Source of the DNA: Tangfeifania diversioriginum | GTDB lineage: Bacteria > Bacteroidota > Bacteroidia > Bacteroidales > Prolixibacteraceae | Assembly (NCBI GenBank): GCA_945873105.1 | Contig: CAMCBW010000057.1 | Coordinates: 1 to 33,043 of the forward strand | Length of the DNA: 33,043 nt | Direction: 5' to 3' | Shown: positions 8,209-15,241 of the stretch, in pieces | Layout: every line of letters starts with the position of its first letter | Numbering within the stretch: position 1 is the first letter of the stretch | Made by a program: the position numbers and the translations under genes | Notes under the pieces: generated by a model | Seen by the model: only the letters and a program-made list of their open reading frames with translations | What the model was told of the DNA's origin: nothing | Database searches by the model: none

Positions 8209-9210
8209 TTATGGTTTCAGTTTATTTAGCTGTTCTGTAAGCTCATCCAAATCCTGCTGGTCGGCCTGGCAGGCTTCAAACGATTTTCGTCTTGCGTCAA
8301 ATTCACCATAGATTATTCCAACTGTTTCTTCCATTTCGAGCTTGCCTACCGATCCGGCACCGGTCAATATCTTCCTGTCGCTGGAGGTTAAAATCCGGTC
8401 TACGTTTTCTTTCCAGAAACTGGTGGCTAAATCTATGCGGTCTTTTGCACGCAATTCTGCCGTTTCCAGGAAGATAACCACCAAGCGGTTAAGCGTGTCA
8501 ATTTCATCGGCAGTCAGGTAGTTTTTTGCGGTATAAATATCCTGCTTCCTGACGATACCCCCCTTCCAGGAAGTAAGCGCCATATTAGGTTGTTGGGCAT
8601 TGGCACGGTTAACAATGATTTCAGCAGCAGTTTGTCCGGTTACCGCATAGAGCAGTTTGTTTTGTGTTTCGGCAAAAAACATCTGGGTAGCTTTGTCGGT
8701 GGGGTCATAATCGCTGCTCAGTGCAAACAGGTCGCGTACTTTTTGGTAAAACCGTTTTTCGGAGGCACGGATATCGCGGATGCGTTCCAGCAACTCATCA
8801 AAATAATCGGGGCGACCATCTGGATTTTTGAGACGTTGGTCGTCCATCACAAAGCCTTTTACCATGTATTCTTTCAGAGTGGTATTGGCCCAAATCCTAA
8901 ACTGTGTGCCCCTCTTGCTCCGTACCCGGAAACCAATAGCAAGAATCATTTCAAGCGAATAGAATGTAACCCGATAATCTTTGCCATCGGCGGCAGTTGT
9001 TAAGTAATCCTTAATAACTGAATTTTGATTTAACTCTTCATCTTTCAGTATGTTGGATATGTGCATACTGATATTTGGCACCGAGGTGTCAAAAAGTTCA
9101 GCCAATTGATTTTGGTTCATCCAAACCGATCCATCTTTGGCATACAAGGATACTTTGGCTTTGCCATCGACAGTATGATAAATGATAATGTTCTTTTTCT
9201 CTTCAGTCAT
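8209..9210 (-). CDS. RhuM-family (virulence RhuM) protein
   Basis: 333 residues. The start ATG is preceded by AAAGGGGAAAAGA, an unusually good Shine-Dalgarno for this window. The sequence matches the RhuM family: 'IIIYHTVDGKAKVSLYAKDG', 'VWMNQNQLAELFDTSVPNIS' (a winged-helix-like N-terminal part), 'FYSLEMILAIGFRVRSKRGT' and 'FRIWANTTLKEYM'. In the C-terminal half come 'DPTDKATQMFFAETQNKLLYAV' and 'TADEIDTLNRLV'. The biochemical role of RhuM proteins is not established; they are frequent in mobile and defence-type islands, including near restriction-modification genes. It ends 63 nt before the esterase start on the same strand, and IS21-like end repeats begin 36 nt upstream. It is intact and of usual length, so it is probably the surviving part of an island. 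Confidence 0.9.
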   Translation of the reverse strand: MTEEKKNIIIYHTVDGKAKVSLYAKDGSVWMNQNQLAELFDTSVPNISMHISNILKDEELNQNSVIKDYLTTAADGKDYRVTFYSLEMILAIGFRVRSKRGTQFRIWANTTLKEYMVKGFVMDDQRLKNPDGRPDYFDELLERIRDIRASEKRFYQKVRDLFALSSDYDPTDKATQMFFAETQNKLLYAVTGQTAAEIIVNRANAQQPNMALTSWKGGIVRKQDIYTAKNYLTADEIDTLNRLVVIFLETAELRAKDRIDLATSFWKENVDRILTSSDRKILTGAGSVGKLEMEETVGIIYGEFDARRKSFEACQADQQDLDELTEQLNKLKP

Positions 9211-9246
9211 TCTTTTCCCCTTTCTTTTCCTGAATAGTTATAGCTG

Positions 9247-9347
9247 TATAATCCGGTCGATGCTGACCCCGGCCGACCCATATAAAATTAGATCATTTTT
9301 TGGGGTTTGCAGGTTATTCCCAATACAATCCAGCGAATGATCACCCC
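9247..9347. mobile_element. Possible IS21-type terminal repeat relic
   Basis: Two similar 24-mers in the same orientation lie at 9247-9270 (beginning TATAATCCGG, ending GCTGACCCC) and 9324-9347 (beginning TACAATCCAG, ending GATCACCCC). By eye 17 of 24 positions match. Read on the minus strand they become GGGTCA...CCGGATTATA-like words. IS21-family elements carry several such short repeats inside their ends. No istA or istB reading frame remains nearby, so this can only be a relic, and the assignment rests on word resemblance. Confidence 0.35.
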
Positions 9348-9413
9348 CTCAAATTGAAAAGAGAGATTTAAAAATCCACTGTGACTGCTCTATAAAAAAT
9401 GTCTCTCTGAGGT

Positions 9414-9468
9414 GAAGCCCCAAAGATAACATCTCCGAACCGATGCTTCGCTTTACAGTGGGGCTTTT
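9414..9468. repeat. Inverted repeat GAAGCCCC / GGGGCTTTT
   Basis: AAGCCCC at 9415-9421 pairs with GGGGCTT at 9460-9466 around a 38-nt loop that includes the ATG at 9443. A neighbouring pair, CCACTGT (about 9377-9383) and ACAGTGG (9455-9461), overlaps it. This may be a mobile-element end or a leader structure for the repeat frame that begins inside it. No function is assigned. Confidence 0.35.
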
Positions 9469-9739
9469 AAATTTTAATGCCTTATCCAACGTTCGAATTT
9501 TAGTTGTATATCCTCCTGCCATCCTTACAAGACTTTCTGGGGATGTTCATTACGATTCCGACAACTGCCAAAGGTCATCTGGACATGTTCAAAGAATTTC
9601 TAGGTACCGTCAATTGACTTCTAACAAGGTTCAAAGCATTTCTAGGTACCGCCAGATGACATCTAACCACCTACAATCCATTTCTGGATACCGAAATCGG
9701 ACATCTTGTCATGTTCAAAGCACTTCTGGGAACCTATAA
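9443..9739 (+). CDS. Doubtful 98-residue frame carrying the 14-residue repeats
   Basis: An ATG-led frame of 98 residues reads through the whole 42-bp repeat array in one phase. Five 14-residue units are visible, the last one shortened: LSGDVHYDSDNCQR, SSGHVQRISRYRQL, TSNKVQSISRYRQM, TSNHLQSISGYRNR, TSCHVQSTSGNL. The first 40 residues are hydrophobic and unremarkable. I see no Shine-Dalgarno, signal or known domain. The frame may only reflect that the repeat unit length is a multiple of three. It stops at TAA 9737-9739, and the same frame then continues without a stop into the helicase-type stub that ends at 9922. Confidence 0.3.
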   Translation: MLRFTVGLLNFNALSNVRILVVYPPAILTRLSGDVHYDSDNCQRSSGHVQRISRYRQLTSNKVQSISRYRQMTSNHLQSISGYRNRTSCHVQSTSGNL

Positions 9740-9740
9740 T
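9533..9740. repeat. 42-bp direct tandem repeat, about five copies
   Basis: Contiguous units lie at 9574-9615, 9616-9657, 9658-9699 and 9700-9740, preceded by a more degenerate copy at about 9533-9573. The recurrent words are GACATCTAACCAC, GTTCAAAGCATTTCT and AGGTACCGCCAGAT. No indels break the 42-bp period. Each unit may itself be a duplicated 21-mer, because the two halves share TCTA, AC and CA at matching positions. There are no unique spacers, so it is a minisatellite and not a CRISPR array. Confidence 0.88.
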
Positions 9741-9787
9741 GTTATTCTGGCTCTATTCCGGGTTTCCAAACTCAAAGTACCCCAAAA

Positions 9788-9922
9788 TTTGCCATTCCAG
9801 ACCAGAAGATTATTTGGTACGGAAGCATTAACCTGTTAAGCTATGGAAGCGCAGAAGAAAGTATGATGCGGATTATAAACCCCGGTATTGCTTTTGAACT
9901 GATAGAGAGTATTGAAAAATAA
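9788..9922 (+). pseudogene. C-terminal stub of a PLD-domain/DEAD-type helicase gene
   Basis: The frame ending at TAA 9920-9922 encodes 'KFAIPDQKIIWYGSINLL', then 'SYGSAEESMMRIINPGIAFELIESIEK'. I recognise this as the end of phospholipase-D-like nuclease domains that close some DEAD/DEAH helicases, where a 'H.KFAIID..I.WYGS.N.L' motif precedes a short tail. Only about 45 residues remain. The upstream part is missing, and the sequence directly before it is the 42-bp repeat array in the same frame, split by one TAA. The usual 'HxKxxxxD' His is absent (S-T-P-K here). It is a remnant of a defence or DNA-processing gene, and too short to function. Confidence 0.6.
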
Positions 9923-9941
9923 TCTTCAGGACTATTGACGG

Positions 9942-10256
9942 TCATAACAATATCCCTTCTCTGGCAACGTTTTTGAAGAGTGGAGAGTACACCATCCTAC
10001 TCTTCCAATTGTCTTTTGGATAAATAATTGTTGATATGATTTGTCCGGATTCCAACTCAATGTCATACAATTCATCTCTAAACTTATCTTCAATCTCATT
10101 GGAGACCTGGTTGTCATCAACCAGAATGAGGATATTCCAATCCGAATCTGATCGAAAATCACCTCTGGCTCGCGAACCAAACAAATAAGCAACAGCTTTG
10201 GAATCTTTAGCCTGAATAGATTTCTTAATTCTGTTTTGCACTTGGTCGTTTCCCAT
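9942..10256 (-). CDS. Small MNT-type nucleotidyltransferase
   Basis: 104 residues from the ATG at 10256. A TTG start at 10277 is possible, but it lies inside a good -7 promoter box (10275-10282), so I prefer the ATG. The MNT signature 'LFGSRARGDFRSDSDWNILI' (26-45) carries the Gly-Ser pair (27-28) and the Asp37-x-Asp39 metal-binding pair. The rest is a short beta-rich tail ('SGQIISTIIYPKDNW'). In family knowledge, minimal nucleotidyltransferases often pair with an adjacent HEPN protein as toxin-antitoxin modules, with the MNT AMPylating or otherwise neutralising the HEPN RNase. No HEPN frame is seen on either side, so this is an orphan. It sits in the decayed island next to the helicase stub. 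Confidence 0.85.
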   Translation of the reverse strand: MGNDQVQNRIKKSIQAKDSKAVAYLFGSRARGDFRSDSDWNILILVDDNQVSNEIEDKFRDELYDIELESGQIISTIIYPKDNWKSRMVYSPLFKNVAREGILL

Positions 10257-10274
10257 TTCTATTCGAATATCTAC

Positions 10275-10282
10275 CAAAAGTA
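10275..10282 (-). promoter_or_regulatory. Bacteroidota -7 box for the MNT gene
   Basis: On the minus strand this reads TACTTTTG, a full match to TAnnTTTG. It lies 18 nt before the ATG at 10256, which fits a short leader and argues against the TTG start at 10277. The -33 TTTG element is only weakly matched. Confidence 0.5.
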
Positions 10283-10323
10283 CACATTTGTATCAGCAAT
10301 TTCCACTTCATTAAACGTTTTAA

Positions 10324-10331
10324 TATATTTG
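10324..10331 (+). promoter_or_regulatory. Possible -7 box for the PQQ-propeller gene
   Basis: TATATTTG matches TAnnTTTG, 55 nt before the ATG at 10387. No clear TTTG is seen about 20 nt upstream, and the region is AT-rich, so this is tentative. Confidence 0.35.
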
Positions 10332-10386
10332 AAGTCTATAGTTTGATTCATCGCTCAGGAACCGTCTTACAATCAAAACCACCAAC

Positions 10387-11733
10387 ATGAAAAAACCCAT
10401 CTCTCGTTCGCTTTTCCGAAAACCTTCTCTGCTGTTCTGCCTGTTGCTCATCGCAATCCAGACCCAAGCCCAGGATCCGGCATCCTACACCACCAATTGG
10501 CCCTCCTGGCGCGGGCTTTACAATATCGGTGCAGTGGCAGGTGGCAACACACCTGTAGAATTCAGTGAGACGAAGAACATCAAGTGGAAAACTGAAATCC
10601 CTGGCAAAGGGCATGCAACCCCCATCATCTGGGGCAACCAGATCATCGTTCAAACCGCTGTTGCGACCGATAAGAAGGCAGAGAAGACGGATCCTACCGC
10701 TCCCGCAAGTCCGATGTCCCCAACCCAAACCGATCTGGTTCACCAGTTCAAGGTGATTTCTGTAGACAAAGCATCCGGCAAAATAAACTGGCAAACAGTG
10801 GTCAAAGAGGAAACACCGCTGGAACGTACCCACGACCTCGGCAGCTGGGCCTCCAACTCTCCGGTCACGGATGGCGAAAACATCTATGCCTTCTTCGGTT
10901 CACGTGGTCTCTACTGCCTTGATTTCAAAGGAAAAGTGAAATGGGAACGCGATTTTGGCCAGATGGAGATCGTGGCAAGCTTTGGTGAAGGCAGCTCACC
11001 AGCCGTTTACAAGGACAAGGTCTATGTGCAATGGGACCACCAGCAGAAGTCCTACCTCTATGCCCTCGACAAGAAAACCGGTAAAGAGGCCTGGACCGCC
11101 GAGCGGGAAGAGATCACCTCCTGGGCCACTCCGCTTGTAGTCGAAGTCAACGGGAAAGCCCAACTCATCACCGCAGCTACCAACAAGGTCAGAAGCTACG
11201 ATGCCGAAACAGGAACCATCATCTGGGAGTGCACTGGGCTTACCAGGAACGTCATTCCAAATCCGATGTACGCCGACGGGATCCTCTACATCATGAGTGG
11301 ATTCAGGGGCAACGCGCTCAAAGCCATCGACCTCGCCAAGGCAAAAGACAACATCAACGGCACCCCGGCCATTCTCTGGGAATACAACCAGGATACCCCC
11401 TATACGCCAAGTCCGGTCCTGATGGATGGAAAACTCTATTTCCTGAAGGGAAACAATGGGGTAATGACCTGCCTGGATGCCAAAGATGGCAAGGTACTTT
11501 ACAGCAACCAAAAGCTGGATGGCATCAACAACATCTTCTCCTCCCCTACCGGGAACCGCGACAAACTCTACATCGCCGGAACCAATGTGGTCAACGTGGT
11601 GAAAGCCGGTGGCGAATTCTCCATCCTGGCCAAGAATTCACTGGAGGATACCTTTCATGCTTCCCCCGTGATCATCGGAGATCAACTGTTTCTGAGGGGA
11701 TTCAAATATTTGTACTGTATCTCTGAGAAATAA
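10387..11733 (+). CDS. Exported PQQ-type (BamB-like) beta-propeller protein
   Basis: 448 residues with an N-terminal signal peptide (a basic start, then 'PSLLFCLLLIAIQTQAQ'). The N-terminus of the mature part, 'TNWPSWRGLYNIGAVAGG', is the classic 'WPxWRGpxxxG' opening of PQQ-like repeat proteins. Repeated blades follow the pattern 'L.ALD..TGK..W': 'ISVDKASGKINWQT' (about 122-135), 'YCLDFKGKVKWERD', 'YALDKKTGKEAW', 'SYDAETGTIIWEC' and 'TCLDAKDGKVLYS'. Proteins of this class are structural propellers, and often not quinoenzymes; I see no Cys-Cys pair or cytochrome c motif pointing to an alcohol dehydrogenase. It stands alone on the plus strand, convergent with GH97. Its role is unknown. Confidence 0.88.
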   Translation: MKKPISRSLFRKPSLLFCLLLIAIQTQAQDPASYTTNWPSWRGLYNIGAVAGGNTPVEFSETKNIKWKTEIPGKGHATPIIWGNQIIVQTAVATDKKAEKTDPTAPASPMSPTQTDLVHQFKVISVDKASGKINWQTVVKEETPLERTHDLGSWASNSPVTDGENIYAFFGSRGLYCLDFKGKVKWERDFGQMEIVASFGEGSSPAVYKDKVYVQWDHQQKSYLYALDKKTGKEAWTAEREEITSWATPLVVEVNGKAQLITAATNKVRSYDAETGTIIWECTGLTRNVIPNPMYADGILYIMSGFRGNALKAIDLAKAKDNINGTPAILWEYNQDTPYTPSPVLMDGKLYFLKGNNGVMTCLDAKDGKVLYSNQKLDGINNIFSSPTGNRDKLYIAGTNVVNVVKAGGEFSILAKNSLEDTFHASPVIIGDQLFLRGFKYLYCISEK

Positions 11734-11778
11734 TCAAACTAAATTTTAATAAAATAGTTTATCAGACAAATACTATTC

Positions 11779-11875
11779 TGCCACAAAGACACCAAGCCAC
11801 TAAAATTTCACAAATATTTATATATCAAGATTTTGATCTTTTGTCATACCTTAGAGACTTGGTGCCTTTGTGGCA
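11779..11875. repeat. Long inverted repeat (copy D), probable bidirectional terminator
   Basis: TGCCACAAAGACACCAAG (11779-11796) and CTTGGTGCCTTTGTGGCA (11858-11875) are reverse complements at 17 of 18 positions, around a 61-nt AT-rich loop. It sits exactly between the convergent PQQ-propeller and GH97 genes, so it could end transcription from both sides (inference). It is the best-preserved member of the intergenic element family of this window. Confidence 0.85.
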
Positions 11876-11918
11876 TTTTAATACACAAATCTTACGGATT
11901 AGAATTTAACTGTATTCT

Positions 11919-13802
11919 TCATCTTTCCAAAGGTTGGATCAGGATTGCCTCTCCCCCGGATGCCTGAAGGGAGATGTTCAACACCGTTTTTGAATTTACC
12001 GCCTGCTTTTTGATCCCAACATGGGTTCGGGTTACGGTTTTAGGGTCATCAGCATAGATCGTCGCTTCATACTTTTTGGCCGGATCCAGGAAATCCAGTG
12101 GCACTTTCAGCTCCCTTGCTTCCGTATTGGTGATGCAACCCACAAACCATCGTTCCTGACTCCTCCGGGCCACGGTGATGTATTTGCCAATCTCCCCATT
12201 GACGATTTTGGTGTCGTTCCAGGTGGTGGGCAGTTGATCCCAAAAAGCAAGCTCAGGTTCATTCTGGTAGTCATCTGGTTTGTCGTACCAGTACATCCAT
12301 TGCAGCGGGCTGTAGTAAACAACCGGCAAAGCCAGCTGGTGGGCCGGACTGTTTTTAATGTGCCGGTCGGGGTGACCAAACTCCTTCCGGTAAAAATAGC
12401 AGTAGGTATAATCAGCCGCACCCGCTACAAAGCGGGTAAAGGGCAAAATGGTATTGTTCACCGCATCCGGCATCTCCTCATTCCCACGGATCCCCTCCTG
12501 GGTCATCAGGTTGGGATAGGTACGGCTAAAACCTGTGGGGCGGTATTCATCGTGGATGTCGACCATCAGGTGGTATTTGGCGCACTTCTTCACCGCCTCA
12601 TGGAGCCAGACGCTCCACCGGTGTGAACCGACCTGCACAAATCCAAATTTGACTCCCGCGACCCCCCACTTTGCGTACAGTGGCAAAATCGTATCAAGCT
12701 GAGCCGCCAGCGCACGCTGGTTGACATAGACGATGACACCAATGCCTTTGGACCTGGCATACCGGATCGCCTCCTGAAGATCAAGATCACCCTTTGGATT
12801 TCGGCGGGGATCAACAGTGACTGTTGTGGCATCCGACAACGGACTGTTTTCGTACCCATACCAGCCCGCATCGAAATGAATGTATCGGATTTTCCGGGCT
12901 ACCGCAAAATCCACCAGCTTCCGGGCACCGGAGGTGGAAAGCGTCACCTCCCGCATCACTTTGCCCGGCTGGATCCAGGATGGATCCTTGATGGCGCAGG
13001 GAGGATTCAAGTTCAGGATCAGGCTGTTGTTGGCCAGCAAATCCACTGCCTTTTCTGCCACCATAATCACCCGCCAGGGAGAGTTCAGCGGAGCGATCTC
13101 ATCCACCACTCCATACATCGAACACTGGATGGAGTTGGCCTTACCAGGATTTAGCCTGAACTTGGTTCGGGCATAGTTTACCATTTCTGCCTCTGCCAGG
13201 CAGGCAAACAACCCATTGGGCAACTCCAAAGTCAGCGGACGGTCCGATTCGTCGGGCCAGTTTTTCAAAGGCAAAAGCTGGTGGAGCGATTGTGCCCTAG
13301 GCGTAAACCACGCCATCGTATTTTCCTGGAAATTGAACTCCGTAGATTCACCGGTGATGTGCAGATAGGGCCCTCCATTCTCATTCTCTGCGAATCGGTA
13401 CCGAAAGGCTATCCCAGAATCGTAGGCCCTCACCACCAGCTGAAGTACAGGATTCTTCCTGTTTTCCCGTACAATGTTTAGGATGGATTCGTTGTAGCAA
13501 TCCCGCACCCGGTCGTGTTCTCCATAGACAGTGGACCAGGTTGTATCATGCAACTGGATCGTCCCCGGAGTCATCACAAGTTGCTTGTCCCAGTTATCGC
13601 CATTGCAACTGATGCCCAGTTTTGACCACACTACTACCGGTTTATCCCTGAAATCAATCCGATACTGCAGGGTACCATCGTTTTGCAGGGTGAAGCACAA
13701 CTGACGGTTGGGAGATTTGATCTCAAATGGGACTGCGGCCTCTACGTTCACGAAGAGAAGATAAAATAGGCTGAAAAAGAATAGTTTGGCAATTGTATTC
13801 AT
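11919..13802 (-). CDS. GH97 glycosidase, SusB-like (predicted inverting alpha-glucosidase type)
   Basis: 627 residues. The ATG at 13802 opens a signal peptide ('MNTIAKLFFFSLFYLLFVNVEA'). The layout is the GH97 one: an N-terminal beta-sandwich (about 24-280), then a TIM barrel with 'IRYIHFDAGWYGYE' (306-318), 'IGVIVYVNQRAL', 'WGVAGVKFGFVQ' (379-390), 'LMVDIHDEYRPTGFSRTYPN' and 'MTQEGIRGNEE' (433-443), and a C-terminal beta domain. At the position where retaining GH97 alpha-galactosidases have their Asp nucleophile, this protein has Gly387. That is the pattern I know for the inverting SusB group, in which glutamates from other loops (here Glu436 and Glu442/443 are candidates) do the work. It is convergent with the PQQ-propeller gene, and its upstream gap from the ATPase holds element E. 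Confidence 0.93.
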   Translation of the reverse strand: MNTIAKLFFFSLFYLLFVNVEAAVPFEIKSPNRQLCFTLQNDGTLQYRIDFRDKPVVVWSKLGISCNGDNWDKQLVMTPGTIQLHDTTWSTVYGEHDRVRDCYNESILNIVRENRKNPVLQLVVRAYDSGIAFRYRFAENENGGPYLHITGESTEFNFQENTMAWFTPRAQSLHQLLPLKNWPDESDRPLTLELPNGLFACLAEAEMVNYARTKFRLNPGKANSIQCSMYGVVDEIAPLNSPWRVIMVAEKAVDLLANNSLILNLNPPCAIKDPSWIQPGKVMREVTLSTSGARKLVDFAVARKIRYIHFDAGWYGYENSPLSDATTVTVDPRRNPKGDLDLQEAIRYARSKGIGVIVYVNQRALAAQLDTILPLYAKWGVAGVKFGFVQVGSHRWSVWLHEAVKKCAKYHLMVDIHDEYRPTGFSRTYPNLMTQEGIRGNEEMPDAVNNTILPFTRFVAGAADYTYCYFYRKEFGHPDRHIKNSPAHQLALPVVYYSPLQWMYWYDKPDDYQNEPELAFWDQLPTTWNDTKIVNGEIGKYITVARRSQERWFVGCITNTEARELKVPLDFLDPAKKYEATIYADDPKTVTRTHVGIKKQAVNSKTVLNISLQASGGEAILIQPLER

Positions 13803-13855
13803 AGAAATATTTAGATATTGAAGCGATATCCACACTTGGCAAAATTGATCAATTC

Positions 13856-13947
13856 CCACCAGGACACAAAGTCACAAAGGTTCACTAAGTAGCAATTGCA
13901 TTTATCTACACATTGTGAAACCTTGGTGCCCTGGTGCCTTTGTGGCT
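13856..13947. repeat. Imperfect inverted-repeat intergenic element (copy E)
   Basis: The left arm (from about 13856: CCACCAGGACACAAAG, then TCACAAAGGTTCAC) and the right arm (GTGAAACCTTGGTG, then CCCTGGTGCCTTTGTGG, to 13947) are roughly complementary with a few gaps. A T-tract follows at 13949-13956. The element separates the ATPase gene from GH97 on the same strand. Confidence 0.7.
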
Positions 13948-13961
13948 ATTTTTTTTTAAAA

Positions 13962-15146
13962 TTATAAAAACCAGGGATAAACCGTACCCGGCAAATCCGA
14001 AACGGAGTTGCTGATCATATATTTTCTTCCGATACTGATCTCCGCAGCCAATCGCTCCAGTTTCCGGTAGTCCTGTTCCACCGGCTTTTGCTTTACCTCA
14101 AATGCGATCTCCTTGTTCAGGACAAAGTCAATCTCTGCCTTGTTTCTCTTGTTGTAGAAGCTCAACTCTCCCCAATTGGCCAATTGATTGGCCACTGCCG
14201 TCTCCAGCAACTGTCCTTCCGTGACTTTCGTCAAGAGGTGAAGGATGCCTGTATCCGAAAAATAGACCTTCTTGCCACCTGCCACACTCCGGTCGATGCT
14301 CCCTGAATATTTTGGCACCAACTTCAGGAAAAATATTCCCTCCAGAAATTCAAGGTAGCTGTACACCTTGACCCTGTTGATGGAAAGCTCAGAAGCGAGT
14401 CGTGTCACATCAAGCATACTCCCATTTCGTGCAGCCAGCAGAAGGATCAAATCACGTAACTCCCTTACCTCCCTGAGTTCGGTAAAGACCTTGATGTCCT
14501 TTTCAAAAAAGGAGGCAAAGATATTCTTCAGTATCTGCTTTTTGGTCTCGCTGTCAGTTGTAAGAGCCACCTCTGGAAATCCGCCAAATTCCATGTACTC
14601 TTCATAAAATTGTTGGTTTTTAACGACCATGGCCCTGGATTTTGGCGCCAATACCTCCTCCAGTTTCTCTACAGGGCCAATTTCCGGAAGGATGCCCTTA
14701 AAGTGCAGAAATTCCCGGTAGGTCAATACCGGTAATACATACAAAAATTTGCGCCCGCTGAGTGATTCAGGGAACAAATTGCGCAGGTAATAATTGGAGG
14801 AACCCGTCACGATGAATTTTACCCCATAATGATCGATCAAATATTTAATGATCTTGGTAATAGCAGGCAAATTTTGGATCTCATCGATGCAAACCAAAAG
14901 TCGTTCGGCATCTTTCAGATCAGACATCCCTGCCAAATCCCTGTAAACAGCATTGTAATCCAGGTTTTCAAAAACCATTTGGTCCAGGGGATTGTCAAGG
15001 TCAAACCACAAGCGCTTTCCCTCAAACTGATCGAAAAGCTGCCGCATTAAGGTAGTTTTTCCAACCTGTCTCATTCCCGTAATGACAAGGGCATTCTTGT
15101 GGTAGAGCTGCGGAACTATCCCATAAAACAAGGTTCGCGTAAGCAT
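13962..15146 (-). CDS. AAA ATPase with DUF4143 domain
   Basis: 394 residues, no signal, predicted cytosolic. Walker A is 'GMRQVGKTT' (24-32), with Lys30 and Thr31. Walker B is 'LLVCIDEIQN' (83-92), with Asp88 and Glu89. A sensor-like 'FIVTGSSNYYL' lies at 111-121, followed by 'LSGRKFLYVLPVLTYREFL'. The second half holds the DUF4143 region with 'GFPEVALT', a small winged-helix-like part ('LASELSINRVKVYSYLEFLE'), and the nuclease-like end 'ELSFYNKRNKAEIDFVLN', 'AFEVKQKP'. This family is very common in bacteria and has no agreed function; the C-terminal D...E.K pattern resembles PD-(D/E)xK folds. The gene is preceded by twin palindromes containing good -7 boxes, so it may be autoregulated (inference). 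It is flanked by GH97 and AraC genes but is probably unrelated to glycan use. Confidence 0.92.
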   Translation of the reverse strand: MLTRTLFYGIVPQLYHKNALVITGMRQVGKTTLMRQLFDQFEGKRLWFDLDNPLDQMVFENLDYNAVYRDLAGMSDLKDAERLLVCIDEIQNLPAITKIIKYLIDHYGVKFIVTGSSNYYLRNLFPESLSGRKFLYVLPVLTYREFLHFKGILPEIGPVEKLEEVLAPKSRAMVVKNQQFYEEYMEFGGFPEVALTTDSETKKQILKNIFASFFEKDIKVFTELREVRELRDLILLLAARNGSMLDVTRLASELSINRVKVYSYLEFLEGIFFLKLVPKYSGSIDRSVAGGKKVYFSDTGILHLLTKVTEGQLLETAVANQLANWGELSFYNKRNKAEIDFVLNKEIAFEVKQKPVEQDYRKLERLAAEISIGRKYMISNSVSDLPGTVYPWFL

Positions 15147-15163
15147 ATATTTAATTTATTTTT

Positions 15164-15217
15164 TACAAACATACGCATATTTGTAATAATTTCTTTACAA
15201 ATATACGCATATTTGTA
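15164..15217 (-). promoter_or_regulatory. Twin palindromes / promoter upstream of the DUF4143 ATPase
   Basis: Two 22-bp near-identical palindromes lie at 15164-15185 and 15196-15217. The second has perfect 9-bp arms, TACAAATAT and ATATTTGTA, around ACGC; the first differs at one base of the left arm (TACAAACAT). They start 32 bp apart, about three helical turns, so bound dimers would face the same side. On the minus strand each contains a TAnnTTTG box (TATATTTG and TATGTTTG). The nearer palindrome ends 17 bp before the ATPase ATG, so a bound protein would block the promoter. Confidence 0.75.
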
Positions 15218-15241
15218 AAGAATATTTTACATATTCACATT

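Noticed and set aside
9533-9740. CRISPR-like repeat array
   Set aside because: The 42-bp units are directly contiguous with no unique spacers, they diverge gradually, and no cas gene is present.
10387-11733. Quinoprotein alcohol dehydrogenase
   Set aside because: Only the propeller repeats are seen; the length is too short and the active-site Asp, vicinal Cys pair and cytochrome c motif are not evident.
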